Part shown: in pieces, positions 1 to 9,115 of the stretch
Numbering within the stretch: the stretch's first letter is position 1
Layout of the letters: every line of letters starts with the position of its first letter
Source of the DNA: CAKZLS01 sp963771545
Lineage (GTDB): Bacteria; Pseudomonadota; Alphaproteobacteria; Rhodospirillales; Defluviicoccaceae
DNA: 64,000 bases
Reading direction: 5' to 3'
Assembly: GCA_963771545.1 (NCBI GenBank)
Contig: CAVYTX010000002.1
Span: 2,108,001-2,172,000 of the forward strand
Translations under genes and position numbers: made by a program
The notes under the pieces: generated by a model
The model's input: the letters and a program-made list of their open reading frames with translations, nothing else
Told to the model about the DNA's origin: nothing
Database searches by the model: none

Positions 1-26
1 AGGAATTGCATATAAACTCCCGCCCC

Positions 27-663
27 TTACAGCGCGGCCGGCAAGAAAGCGGTGGCATCGCTGGGTTCCTGGCTGATGCTGTAACCGTATTTCGCCAGGT
101 AACAGACCAGGTCCTTGTATCTCTCCCAACTCATGGTTCCAGTCGACAGACCATGTTCGAAGTGAGTATAGGCAGGACGGTATTTTTCGAAATCAATATT
201 TCGCAATATTTCAAAGTCGTATCCCTCCGTGTCTGTAATTAGAAGCTCGATATTTTCGATTTCGTGGGTGGTTAGCAGCTCCTCAAAAGTCTTACAGGGG
301 ACCGTCTCCGTCGTCATGTAGGAAGTGTCCAATTTGGAGAGCTTATAATGTTCGGGGTCGAAGGACCCGATGCCTCTAGCCCATGGCGGCAGGCTTCTCT
401 CAAGATCTTGTCGCACGCGGTGGATCAACATCTCTTTTTCAGAGTTGTGTATGGCCATGTTCACTGGAACGATGGATTGCGCCAATTTGCACGAAAACAA
501 CTTCGTGGGAACTCTTCATTCGGTCGATAAGCAATTGCGACAAGAACGATTGGTACGATTCATCCTTCTTCTCAAGCTTATAGCCGAACTTGTCCAAGAG
601 CGGATCTAGAAGCCATTTAACTCTGCGCAGGGCTTGCCAAGCACTATTCGGAACTTTTGACAT
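27..663 (-). pseudogene. FkbM-family methyltransferase, internally deleted
   Basis: The start codon is at 663. The N-terminal frame runs to FVQIGA, which is the usual entry to the SAM-binding loop of FkbM methyltransferases. Frame is then lost near 480-500. The other frame resumes at VNMAIHNSEKE and continues through ELLITDTEGYDFEILR to the stop at 27, which matches the C-terminal half of the family. The stretch between these two blocks, which should hold the SAM-binding glycine loop and first acidic residue (roughly 35-40 residues), is missing, so this is a deletion plus frameshift and not just one indel. FkbM enzymes O-methylate sugars or polyketides, and the adjacent glycosyltransferase and O-antigen ligase suggest a former role in decorating surface polysaccharide. 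Activity is not expected. Confidence 0.7.
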
Positions 664-698
664 AGAAAATTACCGATGCTAGGAACTATGTTACACAG

Positions 699-2021
699 TC
701 AAGAAGTAATGGGACTTGGGCGTTCTGGCGGTTTCAGGTCCGGTTTAGGGCCGCGTCCAGTCGTCCAATATAGGACTTTTGATACGGCACGCGCCTTGCC
801 ATCCCATGTGAGGTTATTGCGAGCATAGGCCATGCCATTCTGCCTTAAGGTCTCAAGGTGACTGCGGTCGCGAGCGAGATGTTTCAGGAGCTCTGCGAGC
901 TTCAGGATTAGATCGTCCTCGTTTGTCAGGGCGATCTTGTACCCGACCTGCGGGGTGACGATATCGCCTGGCCCGCCGAAATCCGCCACGACCGGTACCG
1001 CGCCCAGCGCGAGTGCCTCAAACACCACGGCTCCGCCGAATTCCCGAAGAGACGGATACACGAACACGTCTGCCTGCCGAAACTGCGCCATGGCATCGGA
1101 AGTCGCGAGCCACCCAGTGAAAGTGACCGCGTTGTCAATTCCGAGCGATTTCGTGAGGCGCTGAAGACCCTCTCGTTCCGGTCCGTCACCGACCACCGTG
1201 AAGTGGGCGGCACCGGTTCGCAGAACTGCAGATGCCGCCCGCAAGGCGATATCGCAAGCCTTAAATGGAACGAGGCGGCCGACAAATATCAATCGGAGCT
1301 TCTGCTCACGCGAGGCAGGACGTCGGACTGGTCCGTTGAAGAGCGCGGGATCGATACCGTTCTCCCCTGAAACGAAGAACAGCTTGTCTCGATAAGCAGC
1401 GAACTCCGCGCACGTATGTGATGAACCAGCGATTATCGCGGCCGCTCTCCTGTATGTCGATCGAGCGAACGGTAGGTATCGGTACAACCCCCTTAAATTG
1501 GAGACCCAGTATCCGGCCTCCCGTCGTTGTTTATCCAGCTGCGGGAAACCCTCTGGCCAAGGCAGCCCCCCGTTGAGAGGCCCAATCACGAACGGGATCG
1601 GCCCGTTGCGGAGAAAGAAAGCGAAGGGACTCGGAAGCACTGAGACGATTGGCAGGATTCGCAGCACGACGTCGAAATCGCTCAATAGAATGCGGCGCTT
1701 AAGCTGTCGCCACGCGCACCACTCAAAGGCAATTTGAAGAGGGTAGCTGGCGGCAGTAAGGCTTTGCCGCCCATAATCGTACTTGAAGATATGTCGTAAA
1801 GCCCAGCCGTAAAGTCGATCGAGTCCCGGCACATGAATCGCTTCTATCGCATGAAAGCCCCCTCCCGCTCGACGAATTGGCTGTTCATTTGCGGCGCGAG
1901 CTACCAAGGTAACCGAGTGGAGACGCGAAAGTGCTTCGGCATGCGCATATGCGATCTGCGGGGTCGTAACAGATTCGGGATTACAGTCCGGAGCGAGCAC
2001 TAAAATCCGTAGAGGGCTCAT
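699..2021 (-). CDS. GT4-family glycosyltransferase
   Basis: This 440-residue protein has the two-Rossmann (GT-B) layout of family 4 glycosyltransferases. An N-terminal acceptor domain begins LRILVLAPDCNP. The C-terminal donor domain contains LIFVGRLVPFK, VVGDGPERE and the EX7E signature in REFGGAVVFEAL. Family members transfer a sugar from a nucleotide donor to a growing glycan at the cytoplasmic face of the inner membrane. The start codon directly abuts the stop of the upstream O-antigen ligase (2021/2022), so the two are probably translationally coupled and act in the same polysaccharide pathway. The donor sugar cannot be read from the sequence. Confidence 0.85.
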   Translation of the reverse strand: MSPLRILVLAPDCNPESVTTPQIAYAHAEALSRLHSVTLVARAANEQPIRRAGGGFHAIEAIHVPGLDRLYGWALRHIFKYDYGRQSLTAASYPLQIAFEWCAWRQLKRRILLSDFDVVLRILPIVSVLPSPFAFFLRNGPIPFVIGPLNGGLPWPEGFPQLDKQRREAGYWVSNLRGLYRYLPFARSTYRRAAAIIAGSSHTCAEFAAYRDKLFFVSGENGIDPALFNGPVRRPASREQKLRLIFVGRLVPFKACDIALRAASAVLRTGAAHFTVVGDGPEREGLQRLTKSLGIDNAVTFTGWLATSDAMAQFRQADVFVYPSLREFGGAVVFEALALGAVPVVADFGGPGDIVTPQVGYKIALTNEDDLILKLAELLKHLARDRSHLETLRQNGMAYARNNLTWDGKARAVSKVLYWTTGRGPKPDLKPPERPSPITS

Positions 2022-3452
2022 CTATAACTCCCTGTTCTTTTGCTTAATGTCGTTCGCGCTGTTCGTTGCATATTGCAGCACTAGACTACCTCGGGCAGCA
2101 TTAGCTGGTTGGCGTGTGTGCCGATACTCGAAAGATAGAATAATGAAATACAGGAATAGGGGATTCAGTCCCTGAAATGTGGCCTCGGTGACGTTGTAAA
2201 AGAGGTAAGCAACACCATAGGCTATGCCAAAAATGCCAAGTATCCTCTCATTCTGCATGTCTGACATGGAAGCAGAAAAAGAAGCGGTAACCCGCCTCCG
2301 CATCCTCCTCAAACCCGCCCACAATACACCACCGATCAAGCATACGCCGATCAATCCCAGATTGAGATAGACCTCCAGATACCCATTGTGTGCTTGAATG
2401 ATCGGCGTGGGATAAAATATCGCCCAAAGTCTTGTCAGGCGCTCACCAAGCCAAAAGCTTCCGTAACCAACTCCGAGCATCGGATTTATTGGCTCCTGGA
2501 GCAGCGTTTCCCAGATCCCAGTTCTACCTGTGAAGCTTGCATCACGCCCTGAGGCTTCAAAGATGGCGCCCTTCACAGAGAAGAGGGCGTCGTAAACCAA
2601 AGCAAGAAGCACAGCAGACAGCGCGTAAAACCAGAAATGCCTTCGAACGGTGGAAAATCTCAAGGAAAAAATGACAGCGGTTCCAATAATCAGCGCCACC
2701 AATGCCGTCTTGCTGTCCGTAATTGAGTGGAGCCACCCGATCATTGCCACGAACATGATATTAATGATTTGATCAGAGCGTACGCGGTTGTGCCCATCAC
2801 GAGACGGATCAACTCTGCTTATTAACGCGGCAACAAAGAAGAGTCCGTATGTAAACAACAGATATCCCAACATGTTCTTGTCCAACGTCACGCCGGTATT
2901 GAAAGCATTGCCCCAGACATCGAAGGATCGTCCCAAGTTTGGGTAATATTTACAGAAGAGAACCGATAACGGCACAAGTATATAAGCGCATCGCTTGATC
3001 GTAGCCGTTATGGCGCGCGCCGGAAATGGCTCGCTCCATAACACGAGTACCATCACGGGATCGCCAATGCTCTTAATCCATCGCTTGAGAGAGACGAGCG
3101 GAAAATCTGACCAAACGACACTAAAACCTGCGTAGAGAAAAAACAGGATAATAAAAAGGTTGTTCCTCACAATCTCGCCAACTCGCACGCGTCGACGCGC
3201 GAGCACCCAAATGCCGGCGAGGATCAGGGCGCTGTAAGCCACTTGGTCAATGGGATTACCTTCAGCGAGCCTCTGTGCCGAAACACCAGACCCACTTTCG
3301 AACCATTGCGAGACTTGACGTGAGCCATTGATCATCAACCAGGTGATCGGAATCCAGACAGCTAACGATACGCGTGGTTGTTCCCTGGCGTCGCGTCGTA
3401 GAAGGTAACCAATGAGTAGCAGTGTCAGCACTAAAGCAATCTGACGTGGCAT
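2022..3452 (-). CDS. O-antigen ligase / polymerase family membrane protein
   Basis: This is a 476-residue polytopic membrane protein with about ten to twelve hydrophobic segments. It has a large periplasmic loop and the family signature around GVGYGSFW and QAHNGYLEVYLNLGLIG, where the conserved histidine of the Wzy_C/WaaL domain sits. WaaL-type enzymes join undecaprenyl-linked glycan to lipid A core or another acceptor, and Wzy-type enzymes polymerise repeat units; sequence alone does not separate the two. It is the first gene of a unit that continues without a gap into the GT4 gene and then the decayed FkbM gene, so it belongs to an exopolysaccharide or O-antigen locus that extends beyond the left edge. 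Confidence 0.8.
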   Translation of the reverse strand: MPRQIALVLTLLLIGYLLRRDAREQPRVSLAVWIPITWLMINGSRQVSQWFESGSGVSAQRLAEGNPIDQVAYSALILAGIWVLARRRVRVGEIVRNNLFIILFFLYAGFSVVWSDFPLVSLKRWIKSIGDPVMVLVLWSEPFPARAITATIKRCAYILVPLSVLFCKYYPNLGRSFDVWGNAFNTGVTLDKNMLGYLLFTYGLFFVAALISRVDPSRDGHNRVRSDQIINIMFVAMIGWLHSITDSKTALVALIIGTAVIFSLRFSTVRRHFWFYALSAVLLALVYDALFSVKGAIFEASGRDASFTGRTGIWETLLQEPINPMLGVGYGSFWLGERLTRLWAIFYPTPIIQAHNGYLEVYLNLGLIGVCLIGGVLWAGLRRMRRRVTASFSASMSDMQNERILGIFGIAYGVAYLFYNVTEATFQGLNPLFLYFIILSFEYRHTRQPANAARGSLVLQYATNSANDIKQKNREL

Positions 3453-3479
3453 TTAAGTCGCTTCCGACTATCTGGTGCG

Positions 3480-3670
3480 GGTTCCTGGAATTGCGTGTGT
3501 GGCAGGCATGGTAGTCAGCTAGCAGGTGAAAATCCAGCCGTGGCCCTCAAGATAACGAAACATGTAGGCGAAGGCATGGGTGTCCGAAGGGGAGGCTAAT
3601 ACCGGCTCTCAATGATGTTGACTCACGTAGGGGATTGAACGAACCCGCTGACGCGGGATTGGTGTGATGG
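3480..3670 (+). other. Possible group II intron 5' remnant in a gene-free gap
   Basis: The gap between the ligase start and the recombinase contains an ordered series of short strings (GCAGGTGAAAATCCAGCC, GTGGCCCTCA, GAAACATGTAGGCGAAGG, GGAGGCTAATACCGGCTCTC, GACTCACGTAG). They resemble the domain I region of bacterial group II introns as I remember them. No maturase gene or intron 3' end (domain V/VI) follows, so at most this is a truncated remnant cut off by the IS91-type element. The identification rests on recalled similarity and should be treated as tentative. Confidence 0.3.
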
Positions 3671-3683
3671 TGTAGGCGGGAAT

Positions 3684-3738
3684 GGCCTCCTGATGGAAGG
3701 GTTTTGAGTGTCGAAGCTCAACCCTTGATCAGGAGGCC
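3684..3738 (+). repeat. Long hairpin at the element end containing the recombinase ribosome-binding site
   Basis: GGCCTCCTGAT (3684-3694) is mirrored exactly by ATCAGGAGGCC (3728-3738). Inside it AAGGGT pairs with ACCCTT, giving a nearly continuous stem with an 18-22 base loop. The AGGAGG at 3731-3736 is the only good Shine-Dalgarno sequence for the recombinase ATG at 3744, and it lies in the right arm, paired with CCTCCT. Such a hairpin fits a terminus (ori or ter) of an IS91-family rolling-circle element and could also limit translation of the recombinase. Confidence 0.6.
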
Positions 3739-3743
3739 CTCCA

Positions 3744-4616
3744 ATGACCGATACGGATCGACAACCGAGCCCGCTGCGTCGTCGTGTGATCGACGACACG
3801 ACGGTTCGCAATCTGTCGCCGGCGACGCAACGATCCTACGTTCATGCGGTTGCCAAGTTCAGCCGTTATTTTGGGCGCTCGCCGGATCGGCTGGATATCG
3901 AGGATGTGCGGGTCTATCAGGTCTATCTTGTCTCGCAGGGAATTTCCTGGCCGGCGCTCAATCAGACGGTCTGCGCCCTGCGGTTCTTTTATGGGATCAC
4001 GCTGCACCGGCCCGAGATCCCGGAGCGGATCGCCTATGCGCGCGAGCCTCGGAAGCTTCCGGTGATCCTCGGGGCGGACGAGGTGGTGCGTTTTCTCGAG
4101 GCGGTTCCGTCCCTAAAGACGCGCACCGCGTTGACGGCGGCCTATGCAGCGGGCCTGCGCGCCTCGGAGGCGGTTGGCCTCAAGGTGGCCGATATCGACA
4201 GCAGCCGCATGCTGATCCAGGTGCGTCACGGCAAGGGGTCGAAGGATTGCACCGTGATGCTGTCGCCGCAGTTGCTGGCGATCCTGCGCACCTACTGGCG
4301 GCTGGCGCGGCCCAAGGAGTGGCTGTTTCCCGGGCGTGACGAGGGCAAGCCGATTGATGTGCAGGTGCTCCACGCGGCCTGCCGTTCGGCGGCGAAGGCG
4401 GCGGGTCTGGCCAAGCGCGTCACCGTGCATACGCTCAGGCACAGCTTCGCCACCCAACTACTGGAGAGCGGTGTGGACATCCGCATTATCCAGGTGCTCT
4501 TGGGCCACAACAGCCTGTCGACGACGGCGCGCTACACGCAGGTGGCGACGACCACCATTGCCAAGACCCAGAGCCCGCTCGACTGCCTGGCCCTGGAGGT
4601 GGTGCCGCCCGCCTGA
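3744..4616 (+). CDS. Tyrosine recombinase of an IS91-type element
   Basis: This 290-residue site-specific recombinase has an N-terminal SAM-like core-binding domain (about residues 20-100) and a complete catalytic domain. The catalytic residues are visible: Arg139 in AAGLRASE, the beta-hairpin Lys in HGKGSKD (about 163-168), His229 and Arg232 in HTLRHSF, His255 in LLGHNSL, and the nucleophile Tyr264 in TARYTQV. It would cleave and rejoin DNA through a 3'-phosphotyrosine. The ATG at 3744 is preceded by AGGAGG at a spacing of 7. It is followed 10 bp later by the transposase start, so the two form one transcript. The gene looks intact even though its element is truncated. Confidence 0.85.
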   Translation: MTDTDRQPSPLRRRVIDDTTVRNLSPATQRSYVHAVAKFSRYFGRSPDRLDIEDVRVYQVYLVSQGISWPALNQTVCALRFFYGITLHRPEIPERIAYAREPRKLPVILGADEVVRFLEAVPSLKTRTALTAAYAAGLRASEAVGLKVADIDSSRMLIQVRHGKGSKDCTVMLSPQLLAILRTYWRLARPKEWLFPGRDEGKPIDVQVLHAACRSAAKAAGLAKRVTVHTLRHSFATQLLESGVDIRIIQVLLGHNSLSTTARYTQVATTTIAKTQSPLDCLALEVVPPA

Positions 4617-4626
4617 GGGCGCGGCC

Positions 4627-4864
4627 ATGCGTCCGGCCTTGGAGGTGGCGGACATTTTCCGCCGCCATGGCGCTGCCTACCGGGCTGCTCATGGCGCCCC
4701 TATGGGACGCGTTGAACGCCGCATCATGGGGGCGATCGAAGCCTGTCGCACCGCGGCGCTCGGTGGACATGTCGAAGTTTGCGAGGACTGCCCGCACAGC
4801 CGCATCGCCTACAACTCCTGCCGCAACCGGCATTGCCCGAAGTGCCAGGGCTGGCGCGGGCCGA
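4627..4864 (+). pseudogene. IS91-family transposase, N-terminal fragment
   Basis: The frame starting at ATG 4627 encodes the DNA-binding N-terminus typical of IS91-type (Y1/Y2, HUH-like) transposases. It contains VADIFRRHG, an ...EACRTAALGGH helix and the zinc-binding cysteine array CEDC...SCRNRHCPKCQG. Family similarity ends at CPKCQG (about 4852). A few codons later the sequence becomes a copy of the TPP-enzyme gene in antisense, so the catalytic tyrosine domain is missing. The breakpoint is the left end of the 934-bp duplicated block. Confidence 0.75.
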
Positions 4865-5798
4865 TCCGGATGAGCCATCTTGGCGGCGATGGCGTAAGGC
4901 ACGCCGCTGCCCATCGTCGCGAGCTTGCCGGACAAGGATCCCATCATGCCCCGGCGAATTTTGATGTCGCGCGCGTACCAGTTGGTATGCGAGCCGCAAT
5001 CGCCACAAAGGATAACGTTATCCGGAAGCAGAGGCGATAGCTCCCAAAAGATCCGCTGGGGATTGATCGGGTTCGCCTCCTCCATCGCCTTGGCTTCGAG
5101 TTCCCGCCACCAGGAAGCCACGTTGTCCTCGATGGTCTTTTGCCATTCGCCATCTTTCTTCGGCCTTAACTGGGACGCGAGACGTTTCAGGACTTCGACG
5201 CTGTCCCCGACCAGATTGACCTCCGTCGGGTAACGGAGATTGAAGTTGCGCGGCTGGATGTCGATCTGCACGGCCCGCGCCTGGCCGTCCTTGGGCAAAA
5301 ACTCGGCGTAAGGAAACGTGGTACCGACCATCAAGAGCGTGTCGCAGTCCTGCATCATCTCATAGCTCGGCCGGGTGCCCAGCAGACCGATGGACCCGGT
5401 AACGAATGGCAGATTGTCCGGCACCGCGGCCTTTCCGAGCAAGGCCTTGGCGACGCCCGCGCCGAGGAGATTGGCCACTTCGACCACTTCGGCGCCGGCG
5501 TGCAAGGCGCCGGCTCCGACCAGTATGGCGACCTTCTCGCCTTCATTGAGGACCGCCGCGGCGCGCGCGATCTCATCGTCGGTCGGCGTGGGTCGAGGAA
5601 GCGCGTGTCCAATTCCGGAATAGACATTGCCGTGGCTCCTGGGCGGAGACGCGACGGCGTCCATTTCCTGAACATCGTTGGGCACGATGATACAAGTGAC
5701 GGTCCGTTCCGCCGCGGCGATGCGAATGGCGCGATCGACCACGTGGCGCACCTGAGCGGGATTGACGATAGTCTCCACGAATGCACCGGCGACGTCCT
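4865..5798 (-). pseudogene. Internal duplicate of the TPP-enzyme gene (no start, no end)
   Basis: This block encodes, in one open frame, the equivalent of residues about 123-433 of the TPP-dependent enzyme at 10202-12010. It begins at VAGAFVETIVNP and ends at the AKMAHPDRP region. It lacks the N-terminal catalytic glutamate and the C-terminal GDG diphosphate-binding motif, so it cannot encode an active enzyme. A long open frame read straight through both junctions (about 4486-6096) is chimeric and should not be taken as a gene. Confidence 0.85.
4865..5798. repeat. 934-bp direct repeat, copy 1
   Basis: This block matches 10710-11643 at a constant offset of 5845 bp. The only difference I find by reading is position 4957 (A) against 10802 (G). 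Both edges are sharp: bases before 4865 and after 5798 do not match the other copy. The two copies are in the same orientation. Confidence 0.95.
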
Positions 5799-5819
5799 CT
5801 CGGGGCTGCGCCGGGCGCG

Positions 5820-6197
5820 TTAGCCGCCCGAATACGCGAGCGTCGACAAGAGCGCCAACTCGCTTTGCCGCGAGTCCAGGCGGGTGTGCTGGACCACGAT
5901 CGACACGTCGGATTCGATGACGGCCGCGTAGTCCGTGTCCCGCGGAATGGGCTCCGGGTCCTCCAAATCGTTGAAGCGCACGTGCGCGGTGCGGCGGGGC
6001 TCCACGGACAGCCGATAGGGACCGGCCGGCTTTCTGTCGGAAAAGAAAATCGTGATCGTCACATGGGCTTCCGCGTCGTTCGCGTTGAGAATGCATGCCG
6101 TCTCATGGCTGGTCATCGGACCCTCCGGACCGTGGCTGGTCGAGGGGATGTAGCCCTCGGCAATGGCCCACAGCCCGCGACCGATCGCTTGTGTCAT
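5820..6197 (-). CDS. Sensory rhodopsin transducer (ASRT) family protein
   Basis: This 125-residue soluble protein carries the strongly conserved ASRT-family blocks WAIAEGYIPSTSHGPEG, SHETACILN, RRTAHVRFNDLEDPEPIPR and VIESDVSIVVQHTRLDSRQ. The founding member binds Anabaena sensory rhodopsin. The wider family is a beta-sandwich thought to bind small molecules or sugars, and it often occurs without any rhodopsin. No opsin is visible here. The gene overlaps the stop of the FAD/4Fe-4S oxidase by ATGA and is the last gene of the catabolic operon, so a ligand-sensing or chaperone-like role linked to the operon's substrate is the best inference. Confidence 0.85.
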   Translation of the reverse strand: MTQAIGRGLWAIAEGYIPSTSHGPEGPMTSHETACILNANDAEAHVTITIFFSDRKPAGPYRLSVEPRRTAHVRFNDLEDPEPIPRDTDYAAVIESDVSIVVQHTRLDSRQSELALLSTLAYSGG

Positions 6198-9115
6198 TGC
6201 GATGTTCCTTGTTGTCTCGCCATATTCAGCACTTCGGCAAGGTGAAGAGGCTTGCGGTCCGTGAGTTGAGAGATCTGCTCACGGCAGCTATAACCGTTCG
6301 CGACAATCAGCGTTTCCGCGTCCGACTTCCGGATTGCCGGGAGCAGTTGATGCTCGGCGATCTTCACCGATAGGTCATACTTCTTCGCGTCGAACCCGAA
6401 GCTTCCCGCCATGCCGCAACAGCCGGCGTCGAGAAAGTCGAAGTCCAGCCCGAGGCGCGACAGAATTTCCTTCTCGGCGGCGACGCCCATGATCGCATGA
6501 TGGTTGCAGTGCGCATGAACGACCGCTTTTGCTTTCAGCGGAGGCGGACGGTAGTCCCGTTCGACGAGATACTCGCTCAGCATCGTCGCGCGACGGCTGA
6601 GCGACCGCGCCCGCGGATCGTCGGGGAAGAGCCCGATCAGTTCGTCCCGAAAGGCGGCGACGCAGGCCGGCTCCACGCCGATGATCGGCAGGATGCCGTC
6701 GCCCAACTCCTCCATGATCGCCACAAGCAGTTTCTTGGCGCGATCGAGCATTCCCTCGGCGTAAAGAGCCCGGCCGCAACAGAGCGTTGCTTCCGGGACG
6801 ATGACCGTGCACCCAGCCGCCTCGAGAACTTCGACGGTCGCCTTGAGCACCTCCGGATGGAGGTAGTTATTAAAGGTATCCGGCCACAGAATGACCTGAT
6901 CGCCGCCATTGCCGCGACTTCCGCGTTTGGCATACCAATGCTTGAAGGTCTCGTTGGCGAACTTCGGCGCCCGCCTTTGCTGGGCGATACCGCCGATGGC
7001 CTTGGCGAGGCGGCTCACGCCCGGGGCTTCGAAAACGAAATTAGCCAGCCATGGCGCTCGTGAGGCAAAGCGGGCCCACAGATCGATCAATCCCATGGAA
7101 TAGGCGGCCCGCGGGCGCAATTTTCCCTGGTAATGATGATAATTGAATTCGGCCTTGTAGGTAGCCATGTCGACGTCCACGGGGCAATCGCTCTTGCACC
7201 CCTTGCACGCGAGACAGAGGTCGAGAGCATCGAGGATGTCCTTGTTCCGCCATCCGTCCGTTAGGGGACCCCCCGCCAGCATCTCGAACAGCAAGCGCGC
7301 CCGACCCCGCGTGGAGTATTTCTCCTCCAGGGTGCCGCGGTAGCTGGGACACATGACTTTCCCGATCCGATTGCGGCAATTGCCGACGCCGACACACCGT
7401 TTGGCGGCGCCCACAAATCCGCCCTCGACGAGAAAGGCGAACTGGGTATCGGGATTCTCGGGATGGAAGCCGGGTCCGGACCGCAGATTGGCGTCCATCG
7501 GCAGGGCGTCGATCACCTTGCCCGGGTTCATTTTCCAATCGGGATCCCAGATCGTCTTGAACGCGCGAAACGCTTCGATCAGTTCCGGGCCGTACATCTT
7601 CGGCAGCAACTCGGCGCGCACTTGTCCGTCACCGTGCTCGCCGGACAACGAGCCGCCATAGGAGAGCACCAGATCGGCGGCGTCGTTCATGAAACGGCGC
7701 CAGCGCCGAACGCCCTCCTCGCTGCCGAGATCGAAATCGATCCGCACATGGATGCACCCGTCGCCGAAATGGCCATAGAGAGCACAGGCATAATCGTATC
7801 TGTGCAGAAGCTCGCGGAAATCGCGCAGATACGCGCCGACCCTTTCGGGTGGAATGGCGGCATCCTCCCAACCGGGATGGGATTCACGCATGCCGGGCAC
7901 ATGGGCCGTGGCGCCGAGGCCGGATTCGCGGATCTCCCAGACTTGCTTGCGGTCTTCGTCATCATCGAACAGCTTCATGGATGGCGCATCGGAGCCTTCG
8001 CCGAGCTTCGCCATCAACTCCCGCGCCTTGCCGTCGGCCTCGTCGAGCGTTTCGCCGCCGAATTCCACCAGCAGCCAGCCCTTTCCTTCGGGGAGCAGTT
8101 CCCGGTCCTCGGGGTGCATGCGCTTCTTTTTCATGAAATCGATCAGATCGCAGTCGACTCCCTCCAGACCAATGGGCCCATAAGACAAAATCTCCGGCAC
8201 GTGGTCGCCGGCCTGGTACACGTCCGGATAACCCAAGACGAGCAGGTTGCGCGCGGGCGGGCTGCGCACGAGGTCGAGTTCCGCCTCCAATACGGTAACG
8301 CACGTGCCCTCCGACCCGACCAGGGCCCGGGCGACGTTGAAGCCTTTCTCCGGAAGCAGTTCGTCCAGATTGAAGCCGGAAACACGCCTGGGAATCTGGG
8401 GGTAGCGGGCGCGGATCAGGTCTTGATAGGTATCGCGAATTTTTTTAAGGCCACCATAGATTTCGCCGCGGCGCCCGCCTTCGCGGATGATGGCGTCGAG
8501 CTCTTCGTCGGACGTCGGCCCCACCCACATGCGATGGCCATCGTAGGTGAGGATTTCCAGCCTCCGCACGTTGTCCGTCGTGCGTCCCGCCATGACCGAA
8601 TGAACACCGCAGGAATTATTGCCGATCATGCCACCCAGCGTATTGTGGGCATGGGTGGCGGGATCGGGGCCGAAGGTGAGGTGATGGGGCTCGGCGGAGT
8701 CGCGCAGATAATCCAGCACGCATCCCGGCTGCATCCGCGCCGTTTTATTCTCCCGATCGATCTCGACGATCTCGTTGAGATATTTGGACATATCCATGAC
8801 GACCGCGGTGTTGCAGCATTGTCCGGCGAGGCTGGTGCCGCCGCCCCTGGGAAGCAGCGGCGCGCCATGCGCGCGGCACGCCGCGACGGTCTTGATCACG
8901 TCATCCTTGGTCTTGGGCAAGACCACCCCGATCGGCACTTGGCGATAGATCGAACCGTCGGTGGCATAAAGCGCCCGGCTGCCGGCGTCGAACCGCACTT
9001 CGCCGTCCAGGGAATCCGTCAATTCCTTCGCCAGGGCGGCCGACCGATCGGCGGTGAAGTCACCGGCGTCCGCCGCTCGGTTCCCGGCCTTTCGCGGGCT
9101 GTCGTTGTCAAACAT
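6194..9115 (-). CDS. FAD-binding / 4Fe-4S oxidoreductase fusion (D-2-hydroxyacid dehydrogenase type)
   Basis: This is a roughly 973-residue fusion resembling YdiJ/D-lactate dehydrogenase-type proteins. The N-terminal PCMH FAD domain has GGGTSLAGQ near residue 91. An FAD-oxidase C domain contains HFGDG and SGEHGDG. Two ferredoxin-like clusters follow: CVGVGNCRN...CPSYR near 574, and CLACKGCKSDCP near 634. The C-terminus has two CCG domains (LCCGRALY, AGCCGMAGSFG) that ligate further Fe-S or heteronuclear centres. The expected reaction is oxidation of a D-2-hydroxyacid with electrons passed toward the quinone pool. The start at 9115 is preferred over 9130 because it reduces the overlap with the upstream gene to 8 bp. 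It lies between the enolase-superfamily gene and the ASRT gene. Confidence 0.85.
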   Translation of the reverse strand: MFDNDSPRKAGNRAADAGDFTADRSAALAKELTDSLDGEVRFDAGSRALYATDGSIYRQVPIGVVLPKTKDDVIKTVAACRAHGAPLLPRGGGTSLAGQCCNTAVVMDMSKYLNEIVEIDRENKTARMQPGCVLDYLRDSAEPHHLTFGPDPATHAHNTLGGMIGNNSCGVHSVMAGRTTDNVRRLEILTYDGHRMWVGPTSDEELDAIIREGGRRGEIYGGLKKIRDTYQDLIRARYPQIPRRVSGFNLDELLPEKGFNVARALVGSEGTCVTVLEAELDLVRSPPARNLLVLGYPDVYQAGDHVPEILSYGPIGLEGVDCDLIDFMKKKRMHPEDRELLPEGKGWLLVEFGGETLDEADGKARELMAKLGEGSDAPSMKLFDDDEDRKQVWEIRESGLGATAHVPGMRESHPGWEDAAIPPERVGAYLRDFRELLHRYDYACALYGHFGDGCIHVRIDFDLGSEEGVRRWRRFMNDAADLVLSYGGSLSGEHGDGQVRAELLPKMYGPELIEAFRAFKTIWDPDWKMNPGKVIDALPMDANLRSGPGFHPENPDTQFAFLVEGGFVGAAKRCVGVGNCRNRIGKVMCPSYRGTLEEKYSTRGRARLLFEMLAGGPLTDGWRNKDILDALDLCLACKGCKSDCPVDVDMATYKAEFNYHHYQGKLRPRAAYSMGLIDLWARFASRAPWLANFVFEAPGVSRLAKAIGGIAQQRRAPKFANETFKHWYAKRGSRGNGGDQVILWPDTFNNYLHPEVLKATVEVLEAAGCTVIVPEATLCCGRALYAEGMLDRAKKLLVAIMEELGDGILPIIGVEPACVAAFRDELIGLFPDDPRARSLSRRATMLSEYLVERDYRPPPLKAKAVVHAHCNHHAIMGVAAEKEILSRLGLDFDFLDAGCCGMAGSFGFDAKKYDLSVKIAEHQLLPAIRKSDAETLIVANGYSCREQISQLTDRKPLHLAEVLNMARQQGTSQ

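Larger units (their letters stand above)
3684..4864 (+). mobile_element. Truncated IS91-family element with accessory tyrosine recombinase
   Basis: A terminal hairpin, a complete tyrosine recombinase gene and the first ~75 codons of an IS91-type transposase lie in that order, which is the usual order in IS91-family elements that carry an accessory integrase. The element stops abruptly at about 4852-4864, where a copy of a TPP-enzyme gene begins. The transposase catalytic part and the distal terminus are absent, so the element cannot move on its own. Confidence 0.7.

Noticed and set aside
4486..6096. A 536-codon open frame on the minus strand
   Set aside because: It is chimeric. It starts antisense-out-of-frame inside the ASRT gene, runs through the duplicated TPP block and ends inside the recombinase gene. 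Only 4865-5798 is homologous to anything.
5820..6197. Presence of a photosensory system because of the rhodopsin-transducer homologue
   Set aside because: No opsin, retinal-synthesis or chemotaxis gene is in the window, and most relatives of this protein occur without rhodopsin.
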